From positions 58,409-122,408 of the forward strand of contig NZ_LBMW01000024.1 in NCBI RefSeq assembly GCF_026168105.1: a DNA stretch of 64,000 nucleotides, given 5' to 3'. A model generated the notes under the pieces. The model made no database searches. It was given only the letters and a program-made list of their open reading frames with translations, and had not been told where the DNA came from. The translations under genes were made by a program, and so were the position numbers. Source of the DNA: Streptomyces hygroscopicus. Its GTDB lineage: Bacteria; Actinomycetota; Actinomycetes; Streptomycetales; Streptomycetaceae. Shown here piece by piece: positions 31,064 to 39,707 of this stretch. Position 1 is the first letter of the stretch. Each line of letters begins with the position of its first letter.

Positions 31064-32632
31064 ATGCGCACACGTACAAGAGCGTCTCTCGTGGCCGCCG
31101 CTGCTGCGTTCCTGCTCGTCGCCACGGCGGGCACTTCCGCAGCCTCGAGCGACAGCCAGCCGGCCCACCTGGTCTCACCCACCGACCCTTACGCCGCCTG
31201 CGACATCAGCGGCGACGGGACCGGCACCAACTACCTGTCCGCCGAGGACGAACCGTACGTCACCGCAAGCCCCCGCGACCCGCACAACGCGGTCGGCATC
31301 TTCCAGCAGGACCGCTGGTCCAACGGCGGCGCCAGGGGGCTGACCGCCACGTACACCCACGACGGGCGGCACTTCACCGAGACCCCGCTGCCGTTCTCGC
31401 ATTGCGCGCCCGGCGGGCTCAACTACCAGCGTGCGTCCGACGGTTGGGTGAGCACGGGCCCCGACGGCACGGTCTACGCCAGCGGTCTGGTCTTCGACGC
31501 GACCGATGCGCGCAACGGAGTGGCCGCCTCGACGTCGTACGACGGCGGGCGCACCTGGAAGCACACGACCCCCCTGATCGACGACACACAGGCCCAGTTC
31601 AGCGATGACAAGAACGCCGTCACCGCCGACCCCGTCCACCCCGGTGTCGCTTACCAGGTCTGGGACCGCATCGACGAGGACGACTCCGCCAAGGTCTACG
31701 ACGGACCCGCCTACATCTCCATCACCCGCGACGGCGGCCGGCACTGGACCAAGGCGCGCCCGTTCGTGGACACCTCTGTCGTCCCGCACTCCCAGACCAT
31801 CGGCAACGTCATCGTCGTCGACCCGCGCACCGACACCCTCTATGACGTCTTCGACTGGCAGACGTACGACATCGACTACAGCACTGGCACGTTCACGCCC
31901 ACCGACCTGCATTTCGCCGTCGTCAAGTCGACCGACCAGGGCCGCACGTGGAGCAAGCCGGTCACCATCGCCAAGGACACGTCCGTACCCGAAGTCGATC
32001 CCAATGCCCCCACCGACGCGACCAAGTCCCTGCGGGCCGGCGGCGATTTGCCGAACATCGCCATCGACCCGCGCACCGGTGAGCTGTACGTCGCCTGCGA
32101 AGGATCGGACTTCAGCGGTGGCGGCTACGACTCCGTGGAACTGATCCACTCCACCGACGGCGGCCGGACCTGGTCGGCACCGAAACGGGTCAACTCTGTC
32201 GCCTCCGCACCCGCGTTCACGCCCTCGATCAGTGTGGACGCCCGTGGCACGGTCGCGATCACCTACTACGACCTGCGCTACCTCACCGCGGGGAACACCA
32301 CGACCCTGCCCACCGCCGCATGGCTGGTCACCTTCCCCAGTGGCGCTGACAACCGTGCCACCGAGCGCCGTATCTCCCGCGTCTTCGACTGGCTCCAGGC
32401 CCCTTACGCCGGGGGCCATTTCCTCGGCGACTACGAGGGCCTCACTACCGACGGCCGCTCCGCTGTGCGGCCGCTGTTCGTCGAGACGAACGCCAACGCG
32501 CCGCAGGACTCCACGGACGCCTACAGCGGGCTGTTCTCCACCGGCAGGGGCGACGGCGCGGTTGCTGCGGTCGCGGCCACGCCGCGCGCGACGGCAGCCC
32601 TGAAAGCCCGGCCGCACCGGCTCGTCCGGTGA
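31064..32632 (+). CDS. Secreted sialidase-like beta-propeller protein (BNR/Asp-box repeats)
   Basis: A 522-residue exported protein with a signal peptide (1-27, ending TAGTSAAS). At least four Asp-box motifs (S-x-D-x-G-x-x-W) are visible: TSYDGGRTWKH, ITRDGGRHWTK, STDQGRTWSK and STDGGRTWSA. These mark a six- or seven-bladed propeller like those of exo-sialidases and related lyases. The Arg triad and nucleophilic Tyr of true sialidases cannot be assigned from the sequence, so enzymatic activity is not established. A possible promoter with TTGACG/TTGACT hexamers lies in the 168-base upstream gap. First of three propeller proteins in this region. Confidence 0.8.
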   Translation: MRTRTRASLVAAAAAFLLVATAGTSAASSDSQPAHLVSPTDPYAACDISGDGTGTNYLSAEDEPYVTASPRDPHNAVGIFQQDRWSNGGARGLTATYTHDGRHFTETPLPFSHCAPGGLNYQRASDGWVSTGPDGTVYASGLVFDATDARNGVAASTSYDGGRTWKHTTPLIDDTQAQFSDDKNAVTADPVHPGVAYQVWDRIDEDDSAKVYDGPAYISITRDGGRHWTKARPFVDTSVVPHSQTIGNVIVVDPRTDTLYDVFDWQTYDIDYSTGTFTPTDLHFAVVKSTDQGRTWSKPVTIAKDTSVPEVDPNAPTDATKSLRAGGDLPNIAIDPRTGELYVACEGSDFSGGGYDSVELIHSTDGGRTWSAPKRVNSVASAPAFTPSISVDARGTVAITYYDLRYLTAGNTTTLPTAAWLVTFPSGADNRATERRISRVFDWLQAPYAGGHFLGDYEGLTTDGRSAVRPLFVETNANAPQDSTDAYSGLFSTGRGDGAVAAVAATPRATAALKARPHRLVR

Positions 32633-32805
32633 TCGACGGCGCGCTCGAAACACGCTGTGGCGAGCGCGACTTCGGGTTCATCCGAGGCGCAAGGTAAACA
32701 ACCCACCATTTTTTCCTGTGAGCCCTTTGTGTGACTGTTGTGGTCACGCCAAGATCCCCTCTGCGCCGGGACACCCCCATATGCCTGGTGCAGGGAGGAG
32801 AGGGC

Positions 32806-35481
32806 ATGTTGCCCCCGAAGCACCAGCGACGGTTCATAACCTGCACCGTCGTAGCGGCCGTGTTCGGACTGGTAAGCACCCAGTCGTTCGCGGCGTCGAA
32901 CGACGCAAGGCCCCGGCCCTGGCAGGCGGGCCACCAGGCCGCCATGGGTCGGCAGCACATCAAGGCGGTGCACGCGGGCCACGGGATGTCCGCGTTCGCG
33001 GCAGAGGGCGGCGATGACGACGGTGCCGACGAGGCGGAGAACTCCGCCGAGGCGACGGCCCAGTTCACCGAGGCTCGCACCGCGCCCGGCGTGGTCGCGC
33101 CCGGCGCCTACGGGGCGGCCTGGCAGCAGCTGCAGTCGATGAAGCACACGAGCGGCAGCTGGGACCACGTCACCAAGAGGGTGTACAACTCGGACGATCC
33201 TCGCTACCGCGATGTGAACTCCAACTCCAGCGGTGGCGCCGGTGACGTCACGGGCCGGATCACCGGCATCGCGGCCGACGATCAGGGCTATGTGTACGCG
33301 GGCGGCGCCAACGGCGGGGTCTTCCGGTCCACGACCGGTGGCGGGCACTGGAAGCCGATCTCCGACAAGCTGCCGTCCCTGTCGACGGGCACCCTGGCCC
33401 TGGACGGCCAGAAGCGGCTCTGGTATGCCACGGGCGAGTCCAACACCGGGGCGACGTCCTTCGTGGGGACGGGCGTGTACGTCCTCAAGGACCCGCGCCA
33501 CGGGCAGTTCCAGCCCGGTGACCGCGTGGGCGGCGCCGAGCTGGAGTCCACAGTCATCCACGCGCTGCGCTTCGCCGGCACCACGGTGTGGGCGGCCACC
33601 GGCACCGGCGTGTGGTCGCACTCCACGACCACCCTGTCCGGGCCCTGGAAGCACGAGTTCGCCCCCAACCCGGACTACCTGCCGGGCGGTTCGAAGGCGG
33701 GCGACCCCAGCGCGCCGTACAAGAACATCGCCAACGACATCGCCGTCGACCCGAAGGACCCGGACAAGGTCCTGCTCGCGGTGGGCTGGCGCGGCGGTGA
33801 CACATACAACGGGCTGTACGCCAAGCAGGACGACGGCAGCTGGAAGCCGGTCAGCGGACTGGGTGACCTGCCCACCGGCAGCGCTGATGTCGGCAACATG
33901 ACGTTCGCCGCCGCGGCCGACGGCTCGCGCCTGTACGCCATCGACCAGTCGCCGGCGCAGACGGCCGCCAACCCGGACAGCGGCCTGAAGGGCGTGTACG
34001 TGTCGAAGAGCGGCTCGCCGTTCGGGCCGTGGACGCTGATCGCGGACTACACCAAGCTGAAGACGTCCGGATCAGCTCTGCAGAGTGCGGGCTACATGCC
34101 CGGCATCCAGTCCTGGTACAACCAGTTCCTCCAGGTCGACCCGGCCAACGCCGACCACGTCTACCTGGGGCTGGAAGAGGTCTTCGAGACCAAGAACGGC
34201 GGCCAGAGCTGGACCGTACCGGGCCCGTACTGGAACTTCCCCTTCCCCTGCTGGAGCATCGACCCGGCCAAGCAGACCGGCGACTGCTCGCCCACGACCC
34301 ACTCCGACCAGCATGCGGTCGCGATCGGCAGCTACCAGGGCAAGAGCTGGGCGTACGTCGGCAATGACGGCGGCATCTACCGGCGCCCGCTGAGCGGCGC
34401 GGTCGACTCCGGCGGCCACGCCAAGGACTGGCAGTCCCTGAGCGATGGCACCCTCGACACCCTCCAGTACTACTCAGTGGGGGTCGGTAAGGACGTGGCC
34501 AACGGTGGCGTCTCGGTGACCGGCGGTCTGCAGGACAACGGGCAGTCGATCCTGCGCGGCCACGACAAGGTCATGGGTTCGAACTTCGGCGGTGACGGCG
34601 GTGACACCATCGCCGACCCCGCCAACGGCTGCAACATCGCCGCCGAGTACGTCTACCTCGACATGTGGGTCACCCAGAACTGTGGCGTGAACGACGGTTC
34701 CTGGTCGACGGACCCGTCGAAGGCCACCGAGTACGAGGTCGCCCCGCCGGACAAGGACCAGGGTGGTGCGGGTGCCCGCTTCATCGCGCCGATCACGGCA
34801 GACGCCAAGGACACCAACACCTGGGTCGCCGGTGGCCGGCACGTGTGGGTGAACACCAAGGGCTTCGCCATCCGCTCCGGCAAGGAGTGGGCGAACGCCT
34901 ACGACCTCGGCGAGGGCCATGTGGCCACGGCCGTGGCATCCTCCGGCGGCACGGTGTACGTCGGCTGGTGCGGCCCCTGCAACAACCAGGGCTTCACCCG
35001 GGGCATCGCGGTCGGCAACGCCGACGGCACCGGCTGGCACCAGCTGAACCTCCCGGTCGACGGTAGCATTCCGAACCGCTACATCTCCGGCTTCGAGATC
35101 GACCCGGCCAACGCCCAGCACGTCTACGTGGCGATCAACGGCTTCTCCCGCCGGTTCACCGAGGGCCCGGGTGCGGGCGTCGGCCACGTCTTCGAGTCCA
35201 AGGACGGCGGCGCGAGCTGGACGGACATCTCCGCCGACCTGCCCGACGTCCCTGCCGACACGGTCAAGCTCCTGCCGAACGGCGGCCTCGCCCTCGGCAC
35301 CGACCTGGCCACCTTCTACCGCCCCGCCGGCGCCACCAAGTGGCTGGTCCTGGGCCACAACCTGCCCACCACGGCCGTGATGCAGCTGCGCCTCGGCCCC
35401 GATGGCAAGCTCTACGCCGCCACTCACGGACGCGGCATCCGGTCCTTCGACGTACGGCGCCTCAAGGCCCGTAAGGATTGA
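32806..35481 (+). CDS. Large secreted beta-propeller protein (VPS10/BNR-like)
   Basis: An 891-residue exported protein. The ATG follows CAGGGAGGAGAGGGC and gives a signal peptide (about 1-30, ending TQSFAAS); an in-frame extension to 32731 is unlikely. A charged ~100-residue linker precedes a large repeat domain with many blade motifs (GGVFRSTTGGGHWKPI, VFETKNGGQSWTVPG, VFESKDGGASWTDI) and the final blade LYAATHGRGIRSFDV. This resembles xyloglucanase/sortilin-type double propellers. Four cysteines cluster near CSPTTHS and WCGPCNNQG. The catalytic residues of glycoside hydrolase family 74 cannot be confirmed, so the role (surface binding or carbohydrate cleavage) is open. A strong terminator follows. 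Confidence 0.8.
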   Translation: MLPPKHQRRFITCTVVAAVFGLVSTQSFAASNDARPRPWQAGHQAAMGRQHIKAVHAGHGMSAFAAEGGDDDGADEAENSAEATAQFTEARTAPGVVAPGAYGAAWQQLQSMKHTSGSWDHVTKRVYNSDDPRYRDVNSNSSGGAGDVTGRITGIAADDQGYVYAGGANGGVFRSTTGGGHWKPISDKLPSLSTGTLALDGQKRLWYATGESNTGATSFVGTGVYVLKDPRHGQFQPGDRVGGAELESTVIHALRFAGTTVWAATGTGVWSHSTTTLSGPWKHEFAPNPDYLPGGSKAGDPSAPYKNIANDIAVDPKDPDKVLLAVGWRGGDTYNGLYAKQDDGSWKPVSGLGDLPTGSADVGNMTFAAAADGSRLYAIDQSPAQTAANPDSGLKGVYVSKSGSPFGPWTLIADYTKLKTSGSALQSAGYMPGIQSWYNQFLQVDPANADHVYLGLEEVFETKNGGQSWTVPGPYWNFPFPCWSIDPAKQTGDCSPTTHSDQHAVAIGSYQGKSWAYVGNDGGIYRRPLSGAVDSGGHAKDWQSLSDGTLDTLQYYSVGVGKDVANGGVSVTGGLQDNGQSILRGHDKVMGSNFGGDGGDTIADPANGCNIAAEYVYLDMWVTQNCGVNDGSWSTDPSKATEYEVAPPDKDQGGAGARFIAPITADAKDTNTWVAGGRHVWVNTKGFAIRSGKEWANAYDLGEGHVATAVASSGGTVYVGWCGPCNNQGFTRGIAVGNADGTGWHQLNLPVDGSIPNRYISGFEIDPANAQHVYVAINGFSRRFTEGPGAGVGHVFESKDGGASWTDISADLPDVPADTVKLLPNGGLALGTDLATFYRPAGATKWLVLGHNLPTTAVMQLRLGPDGKLYAATHGRGIRSFDVRRLKARKD

Positions 35482-35510
35482 TCACGCCTCGTACGCCCCG
35501 TCCTACGACG

Positions 35511-35551
35511 ACGGCCGGTGCGAACCCCGCTCCCGGGGGCGCACCGGCCGT
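35511..35551. terminator. Terminator between convergent propeller and lipoprotein genes
   Basis: A perfect 12-bp stem ACGGCCGGTGCG / CGCACCGGCCGT with a 17-nt loop lies 29 bases after the large propeller gene's stop and before the stop of the minus-strand lipoprotein gene. Confidence 0.75.
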
Positions 35552-35564
35552 ATGTCGTTCGGGT

Positions 35565-36158
35565 TCACTGCACCGGATACGCCGCCACACTCAGCCGAAG
35601 CGTGAAGAGCGGCGCGCTCTCGGGACCCCAGGTCACGGTCACCGCCCCGATGCGCGCGGCACGCACCGTGACCCGGGCGACACCCTCACCGTCTGTGCCG
35701 GAGGAGGTCACCAGCGCCAGCATCGGATTGCTGCTGCGCGGCCGCGGCCAGGAGCCCTGGGCCCGGGGCTCCAGGACCACGGTCACCGTCGTACCGGATC
35801 GCACACACAGGCTCTGGACGGAGGAGTCCCCGGGGCCGTGGGCGACAGTTGCGGAGCCCACGACGCACCCTGGTGACGCGGAGGCCGTCCCATGAGGGGA
35901 CGGGGCTCGTGTCGACGGCGACGACGGTGGTGTCGCCGACCTTGTTACGGAGGGCGAGCTGGGGGATCCAGGTGCGCTGGGGCCGCCCTCCGAGGGAGTA
36001 GCGGCGGGTGGACTCGCGGAAGGACGCGGCGGTGCCGAGCCAGCTTCCGAGTCGTCGCCGCTGCCTCCGCAGGCGGTCAGCAGACAGGACAGCGCAACCA
36101 GGGCGGCCGCGAGCGAGGGCCAGGATCCTCGACCCCGTCTACAGTCCTCCGTCATCAT
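35565..36158 (-). CDS. Hypothetical lipoprotein with Ser/Pro-rich linker
   Basis: A ~197-residue lipoprotein: signal peptide with lipobox LLTAC followed by GGSGDD, then ~75 residues rich in Ser, Pro and Thr, then a ~90-residue beta-rich C-terminal domain (SGTTVTVVLEPRAQGSW, VRAARIGAVTVTWGPE). Two cysteines (SPGCVVG and QSLCVRS) could form a disulfide. The start pair ATG-ATG follows GAAGGAGTGGTC. The C-terminal domain has the look of a small immunoglobulin- or cupredoxin-like sandwich; no family recognised. Confidence 0.72.
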   Translation of the reverse strand: MMTEDCRRGRGSWPSLAAALVALSCLLTACGGSGDDSEAGSAPPRPSASPPAATPSEGGPSAPGSPSSPSVTRSATPPSSPSTRAPSPHGTASASPGCVVGSATVAHGPGDSSVQSLCVRSGTTVTVVLEPRAQGSWPRPRSSNPMLALVTSSGTDGEGVARVTVRAARIGAVTVTWGPESAPLFTLRLSVAAYPVQ

Positions 36159-36417
36159 GACCACTCCTTCGCACCACCGGATGTCACTGCGACGTCCTCG
36201 TCCGCCGTCCGGTTCCCACAGCACCCGACGAGCGGCGGAGGGCCTCAGCGGATGCCCGAGTCGAAGGGGATGACGATGGTCAGCCGGGCACTCGGAGGCC
36301 GGTCGGGACAGGGGCTCCCCTCGCGGACCACCGGGCAGCCAAGTTCTCAGCCCGGCACGTGGCCGAGGTGCGCTCCGGCGGACACCGGAACGCACCTCGG
36401 AGTGGCCAGCAGAAAGA

Positions 36418-38331
36418 TCAGCGCCGGAATGGCAACGGCACCGATCCAGCGGATCGGTGTGGTGCCGCGACGGGCGCTGCGCCGTGGGTTGTGGAGGCGG
36501 TGCTGCCGCCGGTGACGGTGAGCGGGCCGGCGGTGTAGAGGGCCTCGTCGAAGGCTTGCCCGTTGGTCGGGGGCTTGCCGACGGCGAAGGTGGACACCGC
36601 CTTGCCGCCGATGACGGAGGTGGAGATGTAGTCGCCGACCATGCTGCCCTGGGTGGAGTCGGCGATCTGGGACAGGGACATGGGGCCGGCGACGGTGGTC
36701 GGGGTGCTCCAGGTGCTGCCGCCGTTGGCGGAGGAGATGTAGCCGACCTCCAGCCGGCAGGTGGAGGCGGTGCAGTTGGCGTTGGGGTAGAAGTAGTAGT
36801 AGAGGCCGATCTTCGCTGTCGTGCCGGAGGTGGCGGGGTCGATGCCGATGCCGGGGATGAAGTGGTCGGCGCCGCTGGTGGTGGCGTCGATGGGGACGCG
36901 GGTCACGGCCGACCAGCTGGTGCCGTTGGTGGACGTGGCGTAGACGATGTCGTTGGCCGGGCACCCGGAGCGGAAGCGGCAGTCCTGCCAGGCGACGTAG
37001 ATCTTGCCGGATCCGTCGATCTCGGCGGACGGCAGGCCCTCACCGTCGCGCAGGTTGCCGGCCACGCCGTGGCTGGAGACGTTGGCGATCAAAGTGCTCG
37101 CGGTCCAGCTGGAGCCGCCGTTGGTCGAGTTGAAGGCGCGCACGGAGCTGCCGTTGGCGGAGTAGGGGACCACGACCGTGCCGTTGGGCTGGACGAGGGG
37201 CTGTCCGCCCAGGCCGCTCGGGCCTCCGGACGGTGCCATCGGCGTCGCCCAGGAGGCGCCGCCGTCGGTGGAGCGGCTCATCACCACCGCGTTGCCGGAG
37301 GAGGTGACGTCGACCTCGACGTAGCAGGTGCCGTAGTAGGGGCTGGTGGCGGAGTTGTCGCAGACGATCCATTCCTTGTCGTAGCCCTGGCCGTCGTTGC
37401 CGACCGCCATGACGGGGTTCTGCCAGCTGGTGCCGTTCGTGGAGCGGCTGACGGTGACGCCGGCGCCGTTGACGTTGGAGTCGATGACCAGTCCGGCGAC
37501 CATCCAGGTGCCGTGCTTGGCGTCGTGGGCGACGGCCGGGTCGGAGACGCGGGCCCAGGTGCCGCCCTCGTAGGTGGTGATGCCGGGGAGCATGCCGTGC
37601 TGCCAGGTGGTGCCGCCGTCGGTGGAGGTGTTCCAGCCGATGTCGGAGGAGCCGCCGTCGGTGAACCGGCCGACCTGCGAGGAGGCGACGATCGTGTTGC
37701 CGTACGCGAAGGTGTCGGGTTCCAGTTCGGTGGCGTGCTGGCTGGAGGTGTTGGTGAACGGGTCGGTGCTGACCTGGGTCAGGCCGGGCGGCGGGGTGGC
37801 GGTGGTGAAGGCGACGTCGTCGTAGAGGGTGTAGGTGGCGTCGCCCGCGTAGTTGTCGTCGTGGCTTACGAGTTTGAGCGTGTAGTTGTGCCCGGCGGTC
37901 ACGGAGGACGTGAGCTGCTTCCAGCCCCGGCCGTTGGTGCAGGTCTTGGCCAGGACGGTCGTCGTCGTGCCGGTCGTGGTGTCGGCCAGGGTGGCCGTGG
38001 CCCAGTCGTAGGTGAGCGTGTCCGGGCAGGTCACGCTGTACCAGAACGACAGCTGGGTGGCGCCGGTGGGCGCCGTGAAGGTCTGGGCGATCGAGGAGTC
38101 GCCGTTGGTGGGTGAGGTGCCGCCGACGCGGGCGGCGTACGTACCCGTGTGGGCACCGGAGCCGACCACGGCGGTGGTTCCGGTGGAGGTCCACCCGGTC
38201 AGACTGCCGGACTCGAAGCCGCCGTTGGAGACGTCGGCCAGTGCCGGGTGAGACGCGAGGAGCAGACCGCCTAACGACAGCAGGGCGGCGGTGGCGGTCG
38301 CCACGGATCTATGGACAGCAGTGCGCGACAT
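36418..38331 (-). CDS. Secreted exo-sialidase-like protein with N-terminal carbohydrate-binding-like domain
   Basis: A 637-residue exported protein. After the signal peptide (1-32, ending PALADV) comes a beta-sandwich domain (about 34-177: NGGFESGSLTGWTSTG, QTFTAPTGATQLSFWY, YTLKLVSHDDNYAGDATYT). A sialidase-type propeller follows, with Asp boxes such as NTSTDGGTTWQHG, MSRSTDGGASWATP and FNSTNGGSSWTAST. A C-terminal tail rich in Ala/Thr ends it. Most of the second half of that N-terminal domain is duplicated as a free-standing protein just upstream (38464-38970). Whether the propeller cleaves sialic acid cannot be told; several streptomycete homologues are simply called sialidase family. Confidence 0.8.
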   Translation of the reverse strand: MSRTAVHRSVATATAALLSLGGLLLASHPALADVSNGGFESGSLTGWTSTGTTAVVGSGAHTGTYAARVGGTSPTNGDSSIAQTFTAPTGATQLSFWYSVTCPDTLTYDWATATLADTTTGTTTTVLAKTCTNGRGWKQLTSSVTAGHNYTLKLVSHDDNYAGDATYTLYDDVAFTTATPPPGLTQVSTDPFTNTSSQHATELEPDTFAYGNTIVASSQVGRFTDGGSSDIGWNTSTDGGTTWQHGMLPGITTYEGGTWARVSDPAVAHDAKHGTWMVAGLVIDSNVNGAGVTVSRSTNGTSWQNPVMAVGNDGQGYDKEWIVCDNSATSPYYGTCYVEVDVTSSGNAVVMSRSTDGGASWATPMAPSGGPSGLGGQPLVQPNGTVVVPYSANGSSVRAFNSTNGGSSWTASTLIANVSSHGVAGNLRDGEGLPSAEIDGSGKIYVAWQDCRFRSGCPANDIVYATSTNGTSWSAVTRVPIDATTSGADHFIPGIGIDPATSGTTAKIGLYYYFYPNANCTASTCRLEVGYISSANGGSTWSTPTTVAGPMSLSQIADSTQGSMVGDYISTSVIGGKAVSTFAVGKPPTNGQAFDEALYTAGPLTVTGGSTASTTHGAAPVAAPHRSAGSVPLPFRR

Positions 38332-38463
38332 GGAGAGACCCCTTGCCGTCGATGGGGGGTGTACGCCCTCGGACGAGGACGTTCGAGGTGGGGCCGACCA
38401 CGCAGGTCCGCTGGTCCGCCCCGGAGACGACGTTTCAGAAACCGATCTCTGGCCCGACGCTGG

Positions 38464-38970
38464 TCAGGACAGGGTCACGTCGTCGTAGCGGGTGTACGTG
38501 GCGTCACCCGTGTAGTTGTCGTCATGGCTGATGAGCGTGAGTGTGTAGCTGTGCCCGGCCGTGACCGAGGCGGTCTTCTGGATCCAGCCGGACGACGACA
38601 CACAGGTCTTGGCCGGCACGGTGGTCGTGGTGCCGGTCGTGTTGTCCTTGAGCGTGGCCGTGGCCCAGTCGTAGGTGAGCGTGTCCGGGCAGGTCACGTT
38701 GTAGTAGGAGCCGAGCGTGCTGGTCCCGGACGGTGCCGTGAAGGTCTGGGCGATCGAGGAGTCGCCGTTGGTGGGTGAAGTGCTGCCGACCCGGGCCGCG
38801 TACGTACCGCGGGTGTGGGGCGTGGGGGCGGCCTGAGCCGCGTACGTACCGCGGGTCTGGGGCGTGGGGGCGGCCTGGGCCGCGGGAGCGGCGAGCCAGA
38901 GGGCGGGGACTGCGGTGAGGATCGCGGTGAGCACGGCTATGCGGCCGCGTCTGCGTCTGGATCGGGACAC
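38464..38970 (-). CDS. Short secreted protein: stand-alone copy of the neighbouring binding domain
   Basis: A 168-residue protein with an Arg-rich signal peptide (RSRRRRGRIAVLTAILTAV, ending PAAQAA). After a tandemly repeated 14-residue segment (APTPxTRGTYAAQ) it continues with a domain nearly collinear with residues ~70-175 of the sialidase-like protein (TSPTNGDSSIAQTFTAP, CPDTLTYDWATATL, LISHDDNYTGDATYT, YDDV). It stops exactly where that domain ends, without a propeller. The GTG start follows AAAGGATGTTCC. It may be a functional small binder or the truncated remains of a duplicated sialidase-like gene; the first third of the domain has been replaced by the repeats. Confidence 0.65.
   Translation of the reverse strand: MSRSRRRRGRIAVLTAILTAVPALWLAAPAAQAAPTPQTRGTYAAQAAPTPHTRGTYAARVGSTSPTNGDSSIAQTFTAPSGTSTLGSYYNVTCPDTLTYDWATATLKDNTTGTTTTVPAKTCVSSSGWIQKTASVTAGHSYTLTLISHDDNYTGDATYTRYDDVTLS
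38795..38878. repeat. Two tandem copies of a 42-bp repeat within the short binding protein
   Basis: Units 38795-38836 and 38837-38878 differ at two positions only and encode in-frame 14-residue repeats of the type APTPxTRGTYAAQA. The join replaces the start of the binding domain, suggesting slippage or unequal recombination. Confidence 0.8.
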
Positions 38971-39281
38971 GGAACATCCTTTCGGCCAGCCGGAGATCGC
39001 CGGACATGTGAGGAAAAGAAGGACGTTCACGCCGACGGAGCACGTGTTCGCAATCCGGGATGGTTGCACCGGACATGTCACGCAACAAGAGAGATGCAGC
39101 CGGTGTGGCGCGAAGCAACCGAGAATTTACGCGAGGCAGTCAACTCACAGTAAAAACACAGGGTTTCCTCTGTGCCGGCGCGAGGGATTTCCCTGTATCG
39201 CCCGTACCCGGAAAGCGAGTGCCGCCGGACCACGGAACGGATCGAGCGACAGCCGCGCCCCACCCTCCGGGTTCTGTGCGG

Positions 39282-39575
39282 CTCGTGTTCATGGTGTGGA
39301 ACGCCTGCATTTGGAGGCCGGTGCCGGCTGAGGCCAGCGACTTTCCGCCGCGCCACAAGGGGGCGGAGAAGGTGCAGTGGGAGGCGACCTCGAAGCATGG
39401 TTTCTACGTGCTGCGGCATACTTTCGCGTCGATCACGATGGAGGCAGGGCAGCCCGTGGTGACGCCGGCGCGATGGTTCGGACGCTCCTCTCCGGTTGTC
39501 ACGCTTGGTTACTACGTTCACTTCATGTCCGAGGCCGGAAGCAAGGGCCGTATCGTCATCGATGGACTGATGGGG
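39282..39575 (+). pseudogene. Relic: C-terminal part of a tyrosine recombinase (integrase)
   Basis: About 98 codons match the catalytic end of phage/ICE-type tyrosine integrases: GFYVLRHTFASITMEAGQ with the Arg-His pair, ARWFGRSSPVVTLGYYVHFM with the expected nucleophilic Tyr (second Y), then EAGSKGRIVIDGLMG. The His of the usual LGH motif is Arg here, and the first ~280 residues are missing. The frame runs on to 39680 through unrelated codons. No att site, tRNA or excisionase is visible. The rest of the 737-base gap (38971-39707) holds nothing else I can support. Confidence 0.75.
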
Positions 39576-39707
39576 AGACAAGGAGACGACCATGCCGGTC
39601 GAGCTCCCCGGATTCTCCCCAGGGCTGATCAGGGGCGTTCCCCCGGAGCGCACCGTGTCGGAGTTGGCCATGAAATGTAAGGTAAATGACCGGTGGAGCC
39701 TTGAAAG

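Noticed and set aside
38795..38878. Possible CRISPR array from the tandem 42-bp units
   Set aside because: Only two directly abutting copies without spacers, in frame within a coding region; no cas genes.
38971..39707. tRNA or att site near the integrase relic
   Set aside because: No cloverleaf-like sequence or repeated att core was found by eye in this gap.
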